This document shows positions 1-8,027 of a stretch of 64,000 bases of DNA, in pieces (within the stretch, counting starts at the first letter, position 1; each line of letters opens with the position of its first letter). Where the stretch lies: the NCBI RefSeq assembly GCF_036245865.1, contig NZ_BTTW01000005.1:186001-250000 (forward strand), written 5' to 3'. The position numbers were made by a program, and so were the translations under genes. Source of the DNA: Corallococcus caeni (lineage in GTDB: Bacteria > Myxococcota > Myxococcia > Myxococcales > Myxococcaceae). Under the pieces are notes generated by a model. It did no database searches. It was not told the DNA's origin and worked only from the letters and a program-made list of their open reading frames with translations.

Positions 1-645
1 GTGCCGCCCGGCGTGCCGGTGGAGAAGCTGCCGCGCATCGACGCGAGCCTCGTGTCCCACAACCACTACGACCACCTGGACCTGCCCACGCTCAAGCAGG
101 TGGGCGCCCGCGTCATCACCGGCCTGGGCCACGCGCCGGTGTTCCAGGGCCAGGGCCTGTCCTTCCAGGAGCTGGACTGGTGGGAGTCCACGCAGGTGGG
201 GCCCGTGCGCGTGCACTACGTGCCGTCGCAGCACTGGAGCCGCCGCGGCCTGAACGACGCCAACGAGATGCTCTGGGGCGGCTTCGTGGTGGAGGGCTCC
301 AGCGCGCGCGTCTACCACTCCGGCGACACCGCCTACTTCCAGGGCTTCAAGGAGATTGGCGCGCGCTTCCCCAAGCTGGACGCGGCGCTCTTGCCCATTG
401 GCGCCTACGACCCCGCGTGGTTCATGCGGCTGCAGCACATGAACCCGGAGGAGGCGGTGCAGGCCTTCGAGGACCTGGGCGCCATGGCCTTCTTCGCCAT
501 GCACTGGGGCACGTTCAAGCTGACCGACGAGCCGCTCGACGAGCCGCCCGTCCGCCTGGACGCGGAGTGGCTGCGCCGGGGCTGGCCGCGCGACCGCGTG
601 CACGTGTTGCCCGTGGGTGGCACACACACCGTGCGGCACGGTTGA
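1..645 (+). CDS. Metallo-beta-lactamase-fold hydrolase, NAPE-PLD/UlaG-like (5' partial)
   Basis: The reading frame is open at the first base of the window, so the N-terminus is missing; 214 residues are visible and NAPE-PLD-like proteins are usually 320-380 residues. The visible part opens with the zinc-binding motif SHNHYDHLD (residues 19-27), the HxHxDH signature of the metallo-beta-lactamase fold. Further candidate ligands are the Asp in HSGDTAYF (about residue 109) and the His in AMHWGTFKL near the C-terminus. The SQHWS and PIGAYDP segments are typical of the phospholipase D-like branch (N-acylphosphatidylethanolamine-hydrolysing type), which suggests a phosphodiesterase or lipid hydrolase role. 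The fold call is firm and the substrate is inferred. It lies 31 bases upstream of a co-oriented metallopeptidase gene. Confidence 0.85.
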   Translation: MPPGVPVEKLPRIDASLVSHNHYDHLDLPTLKQVGARVITGLGHAPVFQGQGLSFQELDWWESTQVGPVRVHYVPSQHWSRRGLNDANEMLWGGFVVEGSSARVYHSGDTAYFQGFKEIGARFPKLDAALLPIGAYDPAWFMRLQHMNPEEAVQAFEDLGAMAFFAMHWGTFKLTDEPLDEPPVRLDAEWLRRGWPRDRVHVLPVGGTHTVRHG

Positions 646-676
646 GCGCTGGCGGGGCTTGTGGTCTCAAGCGGGC

Positions 677-2443
677 ATGCTCCTGCCCACCCTCGCCGCC
701 CTGGTCCTCACGCAGGCTCCACCTCCTCTCACCTCCCTCTCCGAACAGAGCGGCTGGAAGCGCACCGGCCGCTACGCGGAAGCAGAGAGCCTCTGCCGCG
801 CCTTCCCCAAGGCGTTCCCCGGCAAGGCCCGCTGCGACACGCTGGGCACCACGCCGGAGGGCCGCCCGATGGTGGCGCTCGTCGTCAGCCAGGACGGCAC
901 CCTCACCGCGGACGCCGCGCGCAGGAAGGGGCGGCCCGTCGTCTTCTTCCAGGGCGGCATCCACGCGGGTGAAATCGACGGCAAGGACGCCGGCTACTGG
1001 CTGCTGCGCGACGCGCTCCAGAACCGGGCCTCCGTGCCGGACCTGCTCAAGGGCGTCACCGCCGTCTTCGTGCCCGTCTTCAACGTGGACGGCCATGAGC
1101 GCTTCAACCCCAACCACCGCCCCAACCAGGTGGGCCCGGAGGAGATGGGCTTCCGCGTCACCGGCCAGAACCTCAACCTCAACCGGGACTACGTGAAGGC
1201 GGACGCGCCGGAGATGGTGCTGCTGCTCAAGTACCTCAACGCGTGGGACCCGCTGGTCTACGTGGACCTGCACGTCACCGACGGCGCGAAGTTCGAACCC
1301 GACGTGTCCGTGGGCCTGGAGCCGCAGAAGTCCGGCCCGCCCGCGCTGCGCGAGCTGGGCACCAAGCTGGTGGACGAGCTCTTCACCGGCCTCACCGCCG
1401 AAGGCCACCAGCCGCTGCGCTTCTACCCGTCCTTCCAGAAGGATGACGACCCCACCAGCGGCTTCGCCTACGGCGTCCCCCCGCCGCGCTTCAGCCATGC
1501 CTTCTGGTCCGTGCACCACCGCTTCGGCGTGCTCGTGGAGACGCACTCCTGGAAGAGCTACGCCCAGCGCGTGAAGGCCACCCGCGACGTGCTGGAGGGG
1601 CTCTTGCGGCTCGTGGCCCGCGACGGCGCCGCGCTCCAGGCCGCCGTGAAGGCGGAGGACCAGAAGGCCGTGGCCGGCCAGGTGCGGGAGGTGGTGCTCG
1701 GCTGGGAGAGCACGCCCAAGCGGGAGACGATTGAGTTCAAGGGCTACGCCTACGAGCGCGGCCCGTCGGACGTCTCCGGCCAGCCGTACATCCGCTACGA
1801 CGACACGAAGCCCCAGACGTGGAAGGTGCCGTACGCGCCGGACATCCAGCCCGCCGTCACCGCGACGCTGCCCGCGGGCGGCTACCTGGTGTCCGCCGCG
1901 CACGCCGCGTGGGTCGCGCCCAAGCTGGCCGCGCACGGCATCGCGTTCCAGCGCCTCCCCCGCGCGGTGCCCGCCGCGAAGGTGGAGTCGTTCCGCTCCA
2001 AGGACTTCCAGTTCCAGGCGCGCTCCAACGAGAGCCGCCAGGGGCTCACCGCCAGGGGCGATTGGAAGCCGGACACGCAGGACCTGCCCGCGGGGACGCT
2101 CTACGTGCCGGTGGCGCAGAAGAACGTGCAGCTGGTGGCGCACCTCTTCGAGCCCGCGGGGCCGGACTCGCTGCTGGCGTGGGGCTTCTTCAACGCCCAC
2201 TTCGAGCAGAAGGAATACATCGAGGACTACGTGCTGGAGCCCTGGGCCCGGGAGCTGCTCGCGAAGGACGCGGGCGTGAAGGCCGCCTTCCAGGAGCGGC
2301 TGAAGGACCCGGCCTTCGCCAAGGACCCGCGCGCGCGCCTGCGCTTCTTCGCCGAGCTCCACCCGACCTGGGACGAGCGCCTGGGCCTCTACCCCGTGTA
2401 CCGCACCGCCAGCGCGCCTCCGAGCCTGGGGACCGTGAAGTAA
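677..2443 (+). CDS. M14-family zinc carboxypeptidase-like protein, secreted
   Basis: 588 residues starting at ATG 677, chosen because MLLPTLAALVLTQA is a plausible short signal peptide; the frame is open further upstream but that part lacks protein character. The zinc site of M14 peptidases is visible: GGIHAGEIDGKDAGYW supplies the HxxE pair, and VDLHVTDGAKFEPDV supplies the third ligand His about 110 residues later. The VETHSWK segment follows. Members of this family remove C-terminal residues or cleave peptidoglycan-type peptides. This long form with an extra C-terminal domain of about 250 residues resembles the large M14 proteins of myxobacteria. It is probably exported and may aid nutrient scavenging or prey digestion (inference). 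Confidence 0.85.
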   Translation: MLLPTLAALVLTQAPPPLTSLSEQSGWKRTGRYAEAESLCRAFPKAFPGKARCDTLGTTPEGRPMVALVVSQDGTLTADAARRKGRPVVFFQGGIHAGEIDGKDAGYWLLRDALQNRASVPDLLKGVTAVFVPVFNVDGHERFNPNHRPNQVGPEEMGFRVTGQNLNLNRDYVKADAPEMVLLLKYLNAWDPLVYVDLHVTDGAKFEPDVSVGLEPQKSGPPALRELGTKLVDELFTGLTAEGHQPLRFYPSFQKDDDPTSGFAYGVPPPRFSHAFWSVHHRFGVLVETHSWKSYAQRVKATRDVLEGLLRLVARDGAALQAAVKAEDQKAVAGQVREVVLGWESTPKRETIEFKGYAYERGPSDVSGQPYIRYDDTKPQTWKVPYAPDIQPAVTATLPAGGYLVSAAHAAWVAPKLAAHGIAFQRLPRAVPAAKVESFRSKDFQFQARSNESRQGLTARGDWKPDTQDLPAGTLYVPVAQKNVQLVAHLFEPAGPDSLLAWGFFNAHFEQKEYIEDYVLEPWARELLAKDAGVKAAFQERLKDPAFAKDPRARLRFFAELHPTWDERLGLYPVYRTASAPPSLGTVK

Positions 2444-2452
2444 CGGCAAGAA

Positions 2453-2503
2453 GAAGCCCCCGGCCCGCTTCCCCTCGAGGGGGCGTCGCGGAGCGGGGGC
2501 TTC
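2453..2503. repeat. Nested inverted repeat between convergent genes
   Basis: A 10-base stem, GAAGCCCCCG at 2453-2462 and CGGGGGCTTC at 2494-2503, encloses a smaller perfect hairpin, CCCCTCGAGGGG at 2471-2482. It follows the stop of the M14 peptidase gene and precedes a clear T-tailed terminator. It could act as a bidirectional transcription stop or RNA-stabilising structure. Confidence 0.5.
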
Positions 2504-2527
2504 GGAGGCACGGCCTTCAGTCACCGC

Positions 2528-2565
2528 CGCGCTCCCGGTCCATGAGGCACCGGGAGCGCGTTTTC
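2528..2565 (+). terminator. Intrinsic terminator downstream of the M14 peptidase gene
   Basis: A perfect 12-base stem (CGCGCTCCCGGT at 2528-2539, ACCGGGAGCGCG at 2549-2560) with a 9-base loop is followed directly by TTTTC. It is oriented to stop + strand transcription before the convergent lipoprotein gene that ends at 2574. Confidence 0.8.
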
Positions 2566-2573
2566 ATTCACGG

Positions 2574-5500
2574 CTAGCCGATGGGCTTCTCGCAGGCGCA
2601 CGCGCTGACGTTGCACTGGAAGCCCGGCGCGCAGCCGCCGCAGTCCGGCTTGCAGACGCAGGCGCACAGGCCCGGGTCGGCGCCGAAGCCGGTGCCGCAG
2701 TTGAGCGCGCCCGTGTCGCAGACGCAGCCGCAGGCGTTGGCGTCGAACTTGTAGCCCGCCGCGCAGGTCGCGGACTGCACGCAGCTGCACGAGCAGGCAG
2801 CCGTGTTGCACGTCTCGAAGGTGCCGCACGTGCCGCCGCAGTCCTGCGCACAGGTGAAGTCACACACCGCGCGGTCCGTGTTGCACACCTGGCCCGGGGG
2901 CGCCGTGCCACCGCAGTCCGCCGGGCACTCGCACTTGTCCGTCGTGCGGTTGCAGACGAGCTTGCCGTCGCAGTAGTCCGGGTCGTTCGGGTTGTAGTAC
3001 TGCGTGTCGGACGCGCACGGCGGCGGGTTGCCGTCCGGCTTGGCGGTGCGGTCGATCCAGTAGCGGTACGACACCGCCGCCTGCGTCAAACCGGACTGCT
3101 TCGGACGGCACGCGCCGTAGAAGGACACGGTGCGGTTGATGCCGTCCACGTCGAAGCCGTGGGTGCGGCTGCGCGGCAGGTCCCCGATGCTGGGGCACAG
3201 GGAGGCATCCGCCACCTCCGCCACCGCCACCTTCATCGAGGCGCCAATCGGCGGCTTGAGCGTCTTGTAGCCCACGGACGCGATGACGCTGTCCACGATG
3301 GCGTTGATGGTGTTGGTGATGGAGGTGTTGTCCCGGATGCTGCCGGACACGCCGCCCGTGGCCTGGATGACGTCCAGGTGGCGCGGGTTGCGCGGGTCCT
3401 CGTCCGTGCGGCACCAGGTGGCCGTGTCCGCGGTGGCCTTCTCCGGCGGGCAGATGATGCCGTGCATCTGGATGGGCGCGTTGAGCGGGTTCTTCGTCGT
3501 CCCCGCGGTGGTGCCCGTGTTGAGGAAGTACGCCGTGTAGTCCGCCACGGTGCTGGAGGACTGGTCGCGCGTGTCCGTGAGGACGACGACCACCACCTTC
3601 GCGCCCGGACGGATGCGCGTCGCCGCCGTGCCGCCCGCCGCGGTCAGGTCGTTGATGGCCTTGCGAGCCGCCTCCAGCGGGCGCTCGGTGCCGTCACCGC
3701 CAATGCCCGTCCAGCACTCCTTGTCGCTGGCGCAGGTGGTGTTGGGCAGCGGCGTGTACGTCGGGTTCTGGGTGGTGCCCCCCTTCACCGCGCACACGTT
3801 GCTGTTGCACACCGCGTTCTGGGTGAGCCACGACTTGAACTGGTCGATGTTCTGCGTGAAGGCGCGCAGCACGCCGTTGTTGGGGCCGTTGCCCGTGTAC
3901 GCCGTGGTGACCATGCCCAGGCGCCAGTCCAGCGTGGCGTTGGCCAGCTTGTTGGCCACCGCCGTCGCCGCGCCGGCGAGGAAGGTCTGCGACGTCGCCA
4001 TGGAGCCGCTGTCGTCCACCACGAAGAGGAAGTCCACCACCGCGGTGTTGCCGGTGAAGACCTCGCACTGCACCGCGTCCGCGTCGCCGAACTGCGCCAG
4101 CGCGGAGCCGCCCGCCGTGTCCGCCATCGTGAAGAGGCTGCCCCCTTCGTTGTAACGGGCCGTCGGCGTGATGGCGAGCACCGTCACCACGCTCGCGTTG
4201 GAGCGGTGCACGTACTGCGCTTGAATCTTGAACGGGCCGTTGACGCCCGCGGAGCCGGTGAAGGCGCCCGCGCTGGTGGGCGCCAGCTGCCGCGCCAGCG
4301 CGTTGGTGAACGCCTTCAGCTCCGTGGTGCCGGTGACGCCGTAGCGGGCGACCGCCGCGGGGAAGCCGTCCCAGGTGGTGAAGGTCTGCGTGAACTCCAC
4401 GTCCGCGGCCGCCAGCAGCGCCGCGCCGGTGCGGATGCCCGCCTCGTCACCCGCGGGCGTGGTGGAGGTGCCCACCTGGCCGCGCTTGTACGCGATGAAC
4501 GTCACCTGCTTCGTGTCGTCCCAGCCCATCACGCCCACGGTCTGACCGTTGGCCGTGAGGTTGACCAGGTTGGCGCTCTTGAAGGTGTTGGGCAGCGCGA
4601 GCCGCAGGTCCGCGCCGCTGTCCTCCTTGAACGTCACCGTGCGCAGGTTCTGCACGCTGCACGCCTTGCCGGCGGGCGTGGTGGCCGCGCCGTCACTGGG
4701 GTCCTTCGGGTTGAGCTCGCCCGGATCCACGCGGCCGTTCTGGTTGGAGTCCTCCGCGCCGTCGGGGATGCCGTCGCCGTCGGAGTCCGCCTTGTTGGGG
4801 TCCGTCGTCGTCGCGGGGTCCGCGTCGCCCGAGTAGCCGCAGTTGTTGCGCGGGGCCGCGGCCGTGGTCACGCCACGCTCCACGCCGTCGAGCAGGCCGT
4901 CGCCGTCGCTGTCCGGGTTGGTGGGGTCCGTCTCGCCGGGATCCACCTGGCCGTTGGAGTTGGGGTCCTCGCCGAGGAAGCCGTCGCGGCCGGCGCCGTC
5001 CTGGAGCCCGTCGCAGTCCGTGTCCGTCAGGCGCGGGTCCGTCTCACCGGGCTCCACGCGGCCGTTCTTGTTCGTGTCCTCCACGCCGTCCGCCACGCCG
5101 TCGCCGTCCGTGTCGGCCTTGTTCTTGTTGGTGCCGGTGGCGTCCTCCACCGAGTCGGGGATGCCGTCGAAGTCCGCGTCGGGCACGGCCGCGGCGCAGT
5201 CCGCCACGCGCGGGTTCTTCTCACCCGGGTCGACCTGGCCGTTCTTGTTCACGTCCTCGGCGCCGTCCGCGCAGGTGTCGCCGTCCGTGTCGGGCTTGAG
5301 CGGATCCGTGCCGGTCCGCGTCTCCAGTCCGTCCGGCAGGCCGTCGCCGTCGCTGTCGCGCAGGCGCGGATCCGTCTCGCCGGGGCTCACCGAGCCGTTC
5401 TTGTTCGCGTCCTCCACGCCGTCCGTGAGGCCGTCACCGTCGGAGTCCGCGGTGTTCGGGTCCGTCTCCGTGAGGTCGCGCTTGCCGTTGCGGTTGGCGT

Positions 5501-6002
5501 CCTCCAGGCCGTCCGGCAGCCCGTCCCCGTCCGTGTCCGCCTTCACCGGCGAGGTGCGCGAGGCGGGGTCCTGATCCGGGTAGAAGGAGCACGCGGGATT
5601 CACACTCGTGGTGCGGCCCACCTCCACGCCGTCGCGAATGCCGTCGCCGTCGCTGTCGCGCAGACCGGGGTTCGTCTTCAGGCCACCGGTGTAGACGGTG
5701 GAGAACTCCTCCTGGTCCGACAGGCCGTCGCAGTCCGAGTCCTTCGTCGCGTTGGTCGGATCATAAGGGTCCGTCGCGACTTCGCCGGGGTCGGGGTCGG
5801 GGTCGACGATGACGCCCGCGTCCTCGACGTAGCCGGCGTCGAAGCCGGCGTCGAAGCCCGCGTCGTTGCCGCCGTCGAAGCCCCCGTCGGTGGTGGGGTT
5901 GGGGTCGGTGCCAGGGCCGGGGTCCGGGTCAGTGCCACCACAACCCGCCACGAGCGTGGCGGCGAGCAGCGTGCCCGAAAAGAGTCGGATCCAATTGCGC
6001 AT
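2574..6002 (-). CDS. Giant lipoprotein with thrombospondin type 3-like calcium repeats and a VWA domain
   Basis: 1142 residues. The N-terminus MRNWIRLFSGTLLAATLVAGCGG is a lipoprotein signal with a VAGC lipobox. An Asp/Pro/Gly-rich spacer follows, then roughly residues 80-440 hold many copies of DSDGDGLPDG-type calcium-binding loops, joined by DANKNG and DPGETDP linkers, as in thrombospondin type 3 repeats. A von Willebrand A domain begins near residue 660 with VVDDSGSMATSQ, which gives an intact MIDAS DxSxS. The last 150 residues are very Cys-rich (CGG, CxCxC patterns) and probably disulfide-bonded outside the cell. Surface adhesion or a structural envelope role is likely by analogy. It is transcribed alone and divergently from the PilZ-kinase pair. 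Confidence 0.85.
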   Translation of the reverse strand: MRNWIRLFSGTLLAATLVAGCGGTDPDPGPGTDPNPTTDGGFDGGNDAGFDAGFDAGYVEDAGVIVDPDPDPGEVATDPYDPTNATKDSDCDGLSDQEEFSTVYTGGLKTNPGLRDSDGDGIRDGVEVGRTTSVNPACSFYPDQDPASRTSPVKADTDGDGLPDGLEDANRNGKRDLTETDPNTADSDGDGLTDGVEDANKNGSVSPGETDPRLRDSDGDGLPDGLETRTGTDPLKPDTDGDTCADGAEDVNKNGQVDPGEKNPRVADCAAAVPDADFDGIPDSVEDATGTNKNKADTDGDGVADGVEDTNKNGRVEPGETDPRLTDTDCDGLQDGAGRDGFLGEDPNSNGQVDPGETDPTNPDSDGDGLLDGVERGVTTAAAPRNNCGYSGDADPATTTDPNKADSDGDGIPDGAEDSNQNGRVDPGELNPKDPSDGAATTPAGKACSVQNLRTVTFKEDSGADLRLALPNTFKSANLVNLTANGQTVGVMGWDDTKQVTFIAYKRGQVGTSTTPAGDEAGIRTGAALLAAADVEFTQTFTTWDGFPAAVARYGVTGTTELKAFTNALARQLAPTSAGAFTGSAGVNGPFKIQAQYVHRSNASVVTVLAITPTARYNEGGSLFTMADTAGGSALAQFGDADAVQCEVFTGNTAVVDFLFVVDDSGSMATSQTFLAGAATAVANKLANATLDWRLGMVTTAYTGNGPNNGVLRAFTQNIDQFKSWLTQNAVCNSNVCAVKGGTTQNPTYTPLPNTTCASDKECWTGIGGDGTERPLEAARKAINDLTAAGGTAATRIRPGAKVVVVVLTDTRDQSSSTVADYTAYFLNTGTTAGTTKNPLNAPIQMHGIICPPEKATADTATWCRTDEDPRNPRHLDVIQATGGVSGSIRDNTSITNTINAIVDSVIASVGYKTLKPPIGASMKVAVAEVADASLCPSIGDLPRSRTHGFDVDGINRTVSFYGACRPKQSGLTQAAVSYRYWIDRTAKPDGNPPPCASDTQYYNPNDPDYCDGKLVCNRTTDKCECPADCGGTAPPGQVCNTDRAVCDFTCAQDCGGTCGTFETCNTAACSCSCVQSATCAAGYKFDANACGCVCDTGALNCGTGFGADPGLCACVCKPDCGGCAPGFQCNVSACACEKPIG

Positions 6003-6198
6003 ACGGGGTCTGCACTCCGGGAAGGGGGGTTACGGAGAACACCGGACAGCATAGAGGGCCACGCGTCTGATTCCGATGTAGGTACGCCCCCGGGCCGAGG
6101 TCGCATCACGATTCGTAAACTTGGCGTGCAGCGCTGTCGCCTGTTTCCGACTGCACTGTCTTTACGGGGGCCAGGAGGGCTCGGTTATCTTCCGCTCC

Positions 6199-7053
6199 GT
6201 GCCTGTCTTCGGTCTTGCGGCGGTATGGGGGGGAGCGGCTTCGCCAGAGAAGGCGGCAGCCGTGGTGGAGGGCCTGGGCGCGCTCATGCCGTCCGCGCAG
6301 TCCATGCAGCTGGTGGTGGCGTTTCGCGACGAGGCCGGCGCGCTGGAGGTGAAGGTCGAGGTGCCCGGCTATCCGCGCGCGGCGGTGGAGCGGCTGGGCG
6401 AGGAAGTGCGCAAGAGCGGCGGCACGTTCGTGGAGCTGTGGCGGCTGCCCAAGGCGGAGCGGGACGCGCTGCGCTCGCGCACGCTGGCGGGCGGCACGCC
6501 GTTCTCCGGCACCGAGCGCACGCAGGCCGCGCAGGAGCTGCGGCAGCACCTGGAGGCCCTGTCCGCGCGAGGTCCCCTGCCCGCCGCGCCCGAGCCCGCG
6601 CCCCTGTCCACGCCGCTCGCAGAAGCGCCGCCCGCGCCGCCGGCCGCCCCCAGCGCGAGCGGAGGCGAGTCGTACCGCGCGCCGGAGACGGACGCGGCCG
6701 CGGATCCATCGCCGTCGGGCGCTGGAGACGAGCCCCAGCGCCGGGCCCGGCGCTTCGCCGTGAAGCTGGAGATGGAGTTCCGCACGGAGCTGGACTTCGT
6801 GCGCGAGCACGCGCTGAACATCAGCAACGGTGGACTCTTCGTGCGCACGGCGCACCGCCCGCCGCAGGACAGCGTCGTCACGGTGGACGTGAAGCTGCCC
6901 AACGGCCAGCGGCTGCAGGGCGAGGCGCTGGTGGTGCATGTGGTGGACGCGCCGTACACGGGGGGCGTGGGGCTGGCCTTCCTGAGCGACGACGCCACCT
7001 TCGCGGCGACGCTGGACGGGTACCTGGCGAGCCTGGTGGGAGAGAAGGCGTGA
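6199..7053 (+). CDS. PilZ domain protein (putative cyclic-di-GMP receptor)
   Basis: 284 residues from GTG 6199. The frame is open to 6121, but the extra residues look non-coding, so the start is uncertain. Residues about 1-95 form an alpha/beta region of unknown fold, followed by a Pro/Ala-rich linker. The C-terminal 110 residues are a PilZ domain: RRARRFAVKLEMEF supplies the RxxxR element and LNISNGGLFVRT supplies the (D/N)xSxxG element, so both halves of the cyclic-di-GMP motif are present. It ends in a GTGA overlap with a serine/threonine kinase gene, so the two are translationally coupled. A role in second-messenger control of motility or of the partner kinase is inferred. Confidence 0.85.
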   Translation: MPVFGLAAVWGGAASPEKAAAVVEGLGALMPSAQSMQLVVAFRDEAGALEVKVEVPGYPRAAVERLGEEVRKSGGTFVELWRLPKAERDALRSRTLAGGTPFSGTERTQAAQELRQHLEALSARGPLPAAPEPAPLSTPLAEAPPAPPAAPSASGGESYRAPETDAAADPSPSGAGDEPQRRARRFAVKLEMEFRTELDFVREHALNISNGGLFVRTAHRPPQDSVVTVDVKLPNGQRLQGEALVVHVVDAPYTGGVGLAFLSDDATFAATLDGYLASLVGEKA

Positions 7054-7997
7054 CGCTGGAGGAAGGCCCGACGCCGGAGTGGCCGCGCGACCTGGGGCGC
7101 TTCCAGCTGCTGTCGCGGCTGGGGCGGGGCGGCAACGCGGAGGTGTTCCGCGCGCGGATGCTCCAGGGGCCGCTGGCGGGCGAGGAGGTGGCCCTCAAGC
7201 GCGTGCGGCCGGAGCGCCTGCGGGACGCGGAGGCGCGCGAGCAGCTGCTGCATGAAGCGGAGCTGGCGCGGTGCCTGGCGCATCCGCACATCGTGGGCTT
7301 CCGGGAGTACGGCGAGCTGGCGGATGGGCCCTACCTGGCGCTGGAGCTGGTGGACGGCACGGACCTGGGGCGGGTGCTGGCGCAGTGCCGGCGCCGTCGC
7401 ATCGAGCTGCCCATCGACCTCTCCGTGATGATGGTGCGCCACGTGCTGGAGGCGCTGGCGTACGCGCACGCGGCCACCAACTCCAAGGGCCGGCCGCTGG
7501 CGGTGGTGCACTGCGACGTGTCTCCGCACAACGTGCTCCTGTCGCGCGGCGGCGAGGTGAAGCTGGCGGACTTCGGCGTGGCCCGCTCGCGCGCGGGGCT
7601 GGCGTTGGATCCGCGCCGCGTGGGCAAGCAGAACTACCGTTCGCCGGAGCTGCTGGCGGGCGAGGTCTCCGTGGCGGTGGACCTGTGGGCGGCGGCGGTG
7701 CTGCTGTACGAGCTGCTGTCGCTGGAGTCGCCCTACCCGGAAGGGACGGCCGACGAGGTCGAGGCCTCCATCCGCGGCCTGCGGGTGACGCCCGTGCGCA
7801 TGGTGGCGCCGGAGGTGTCGGATCCGCTGGCGCTGGTGCTGGACCGGGCGTTCGCGCCGCACCCGTCGCAGCGCTTCTCCTCGGCGGAGCAGTTCGCGCG
7901 GGCGCTGGCGGCGCTGAGCGACGACCGCGTGGCGACGCCGCTGGCCGTGGCCGCGGTGGTGCGCGGGCTGATGGGCGCGGAGCCGGTGACGGGCTGA
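7050..7997 (+). CDS. Serine/threonine protein kinase coupled to the PilZ protein
   Basis: 315 residues starting at GTG 7050, overlapping the PilZ stop codon by four bases (GTGA). This is a single Hanks-type kinase domain: a glycine-rich loop GRGGNAEVF, catalytic Lys in VALKRVRPE, catalytic loop VVHCDVSPHNVLL (HCD in place of HRD), DFG in LADFGVARS, and an activation segment ending NYRSPELLAGE. No transmembrane helix or C-terminal sensor is visible, so it should be cytoplasmic. HxDVSPxN loops are common in myxobacterial kinases, and the Arg to Cys change suggests it is not regulated by the usual activation-loop phosphorylation (inference). Confidence 0.88.
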   Translation: MTLEEGPTPEWPRDLGRFQLLSRLGRGGNAEVFRARMLQGPLAGEEVALKRVRPERLRDAEAREQLLHEAELARCLAHPHIVGFREYGELADGPYLALELVDGTDLGRVLAQCRRRRIELPIDLSVMMVRHVLEALAYAHAATNSKGRPLAVVHCDVSPHNVLLSRGGEVKLADFGVARSRAGLALDPRRVGKQNYRSPELLAGEVSVAVDLWAAAVLLYELLSLESPYPEGTADEVEASIRGLRVTPVRMVAPEVSDPLALVLDRAFAPHPSQRFSSAEQFARALAALSDDRVATPLAVAAVVRGLMGAEPVTG

Positions 7998-7998
7998 A

Positions 7999-8021
7999 GG
8001 CCGGGGAGCGGGTCCCCGGCC
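7999..8021. terminator. Hairpin between convergent kinase and sbcC genes
   Basis: A 9-base perfect stem (GGCCGGGGA at 7999-8007, TCCCCGGCC at 8013-8021) with a 5-base loop lies in the 30-base gap between two convergent genes. There is no T-run, so termination is probable but not certain. Confidence 0.5.
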
Positions 8022-8027
8022 GGGCCG

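Noticed and set aside
515..2524. 669-residue minus-strand frame across the M14 peptidase
   Set aside because: Shadow of the peptidase gene; the plus-strand frame holds the zinc-binding motifs.
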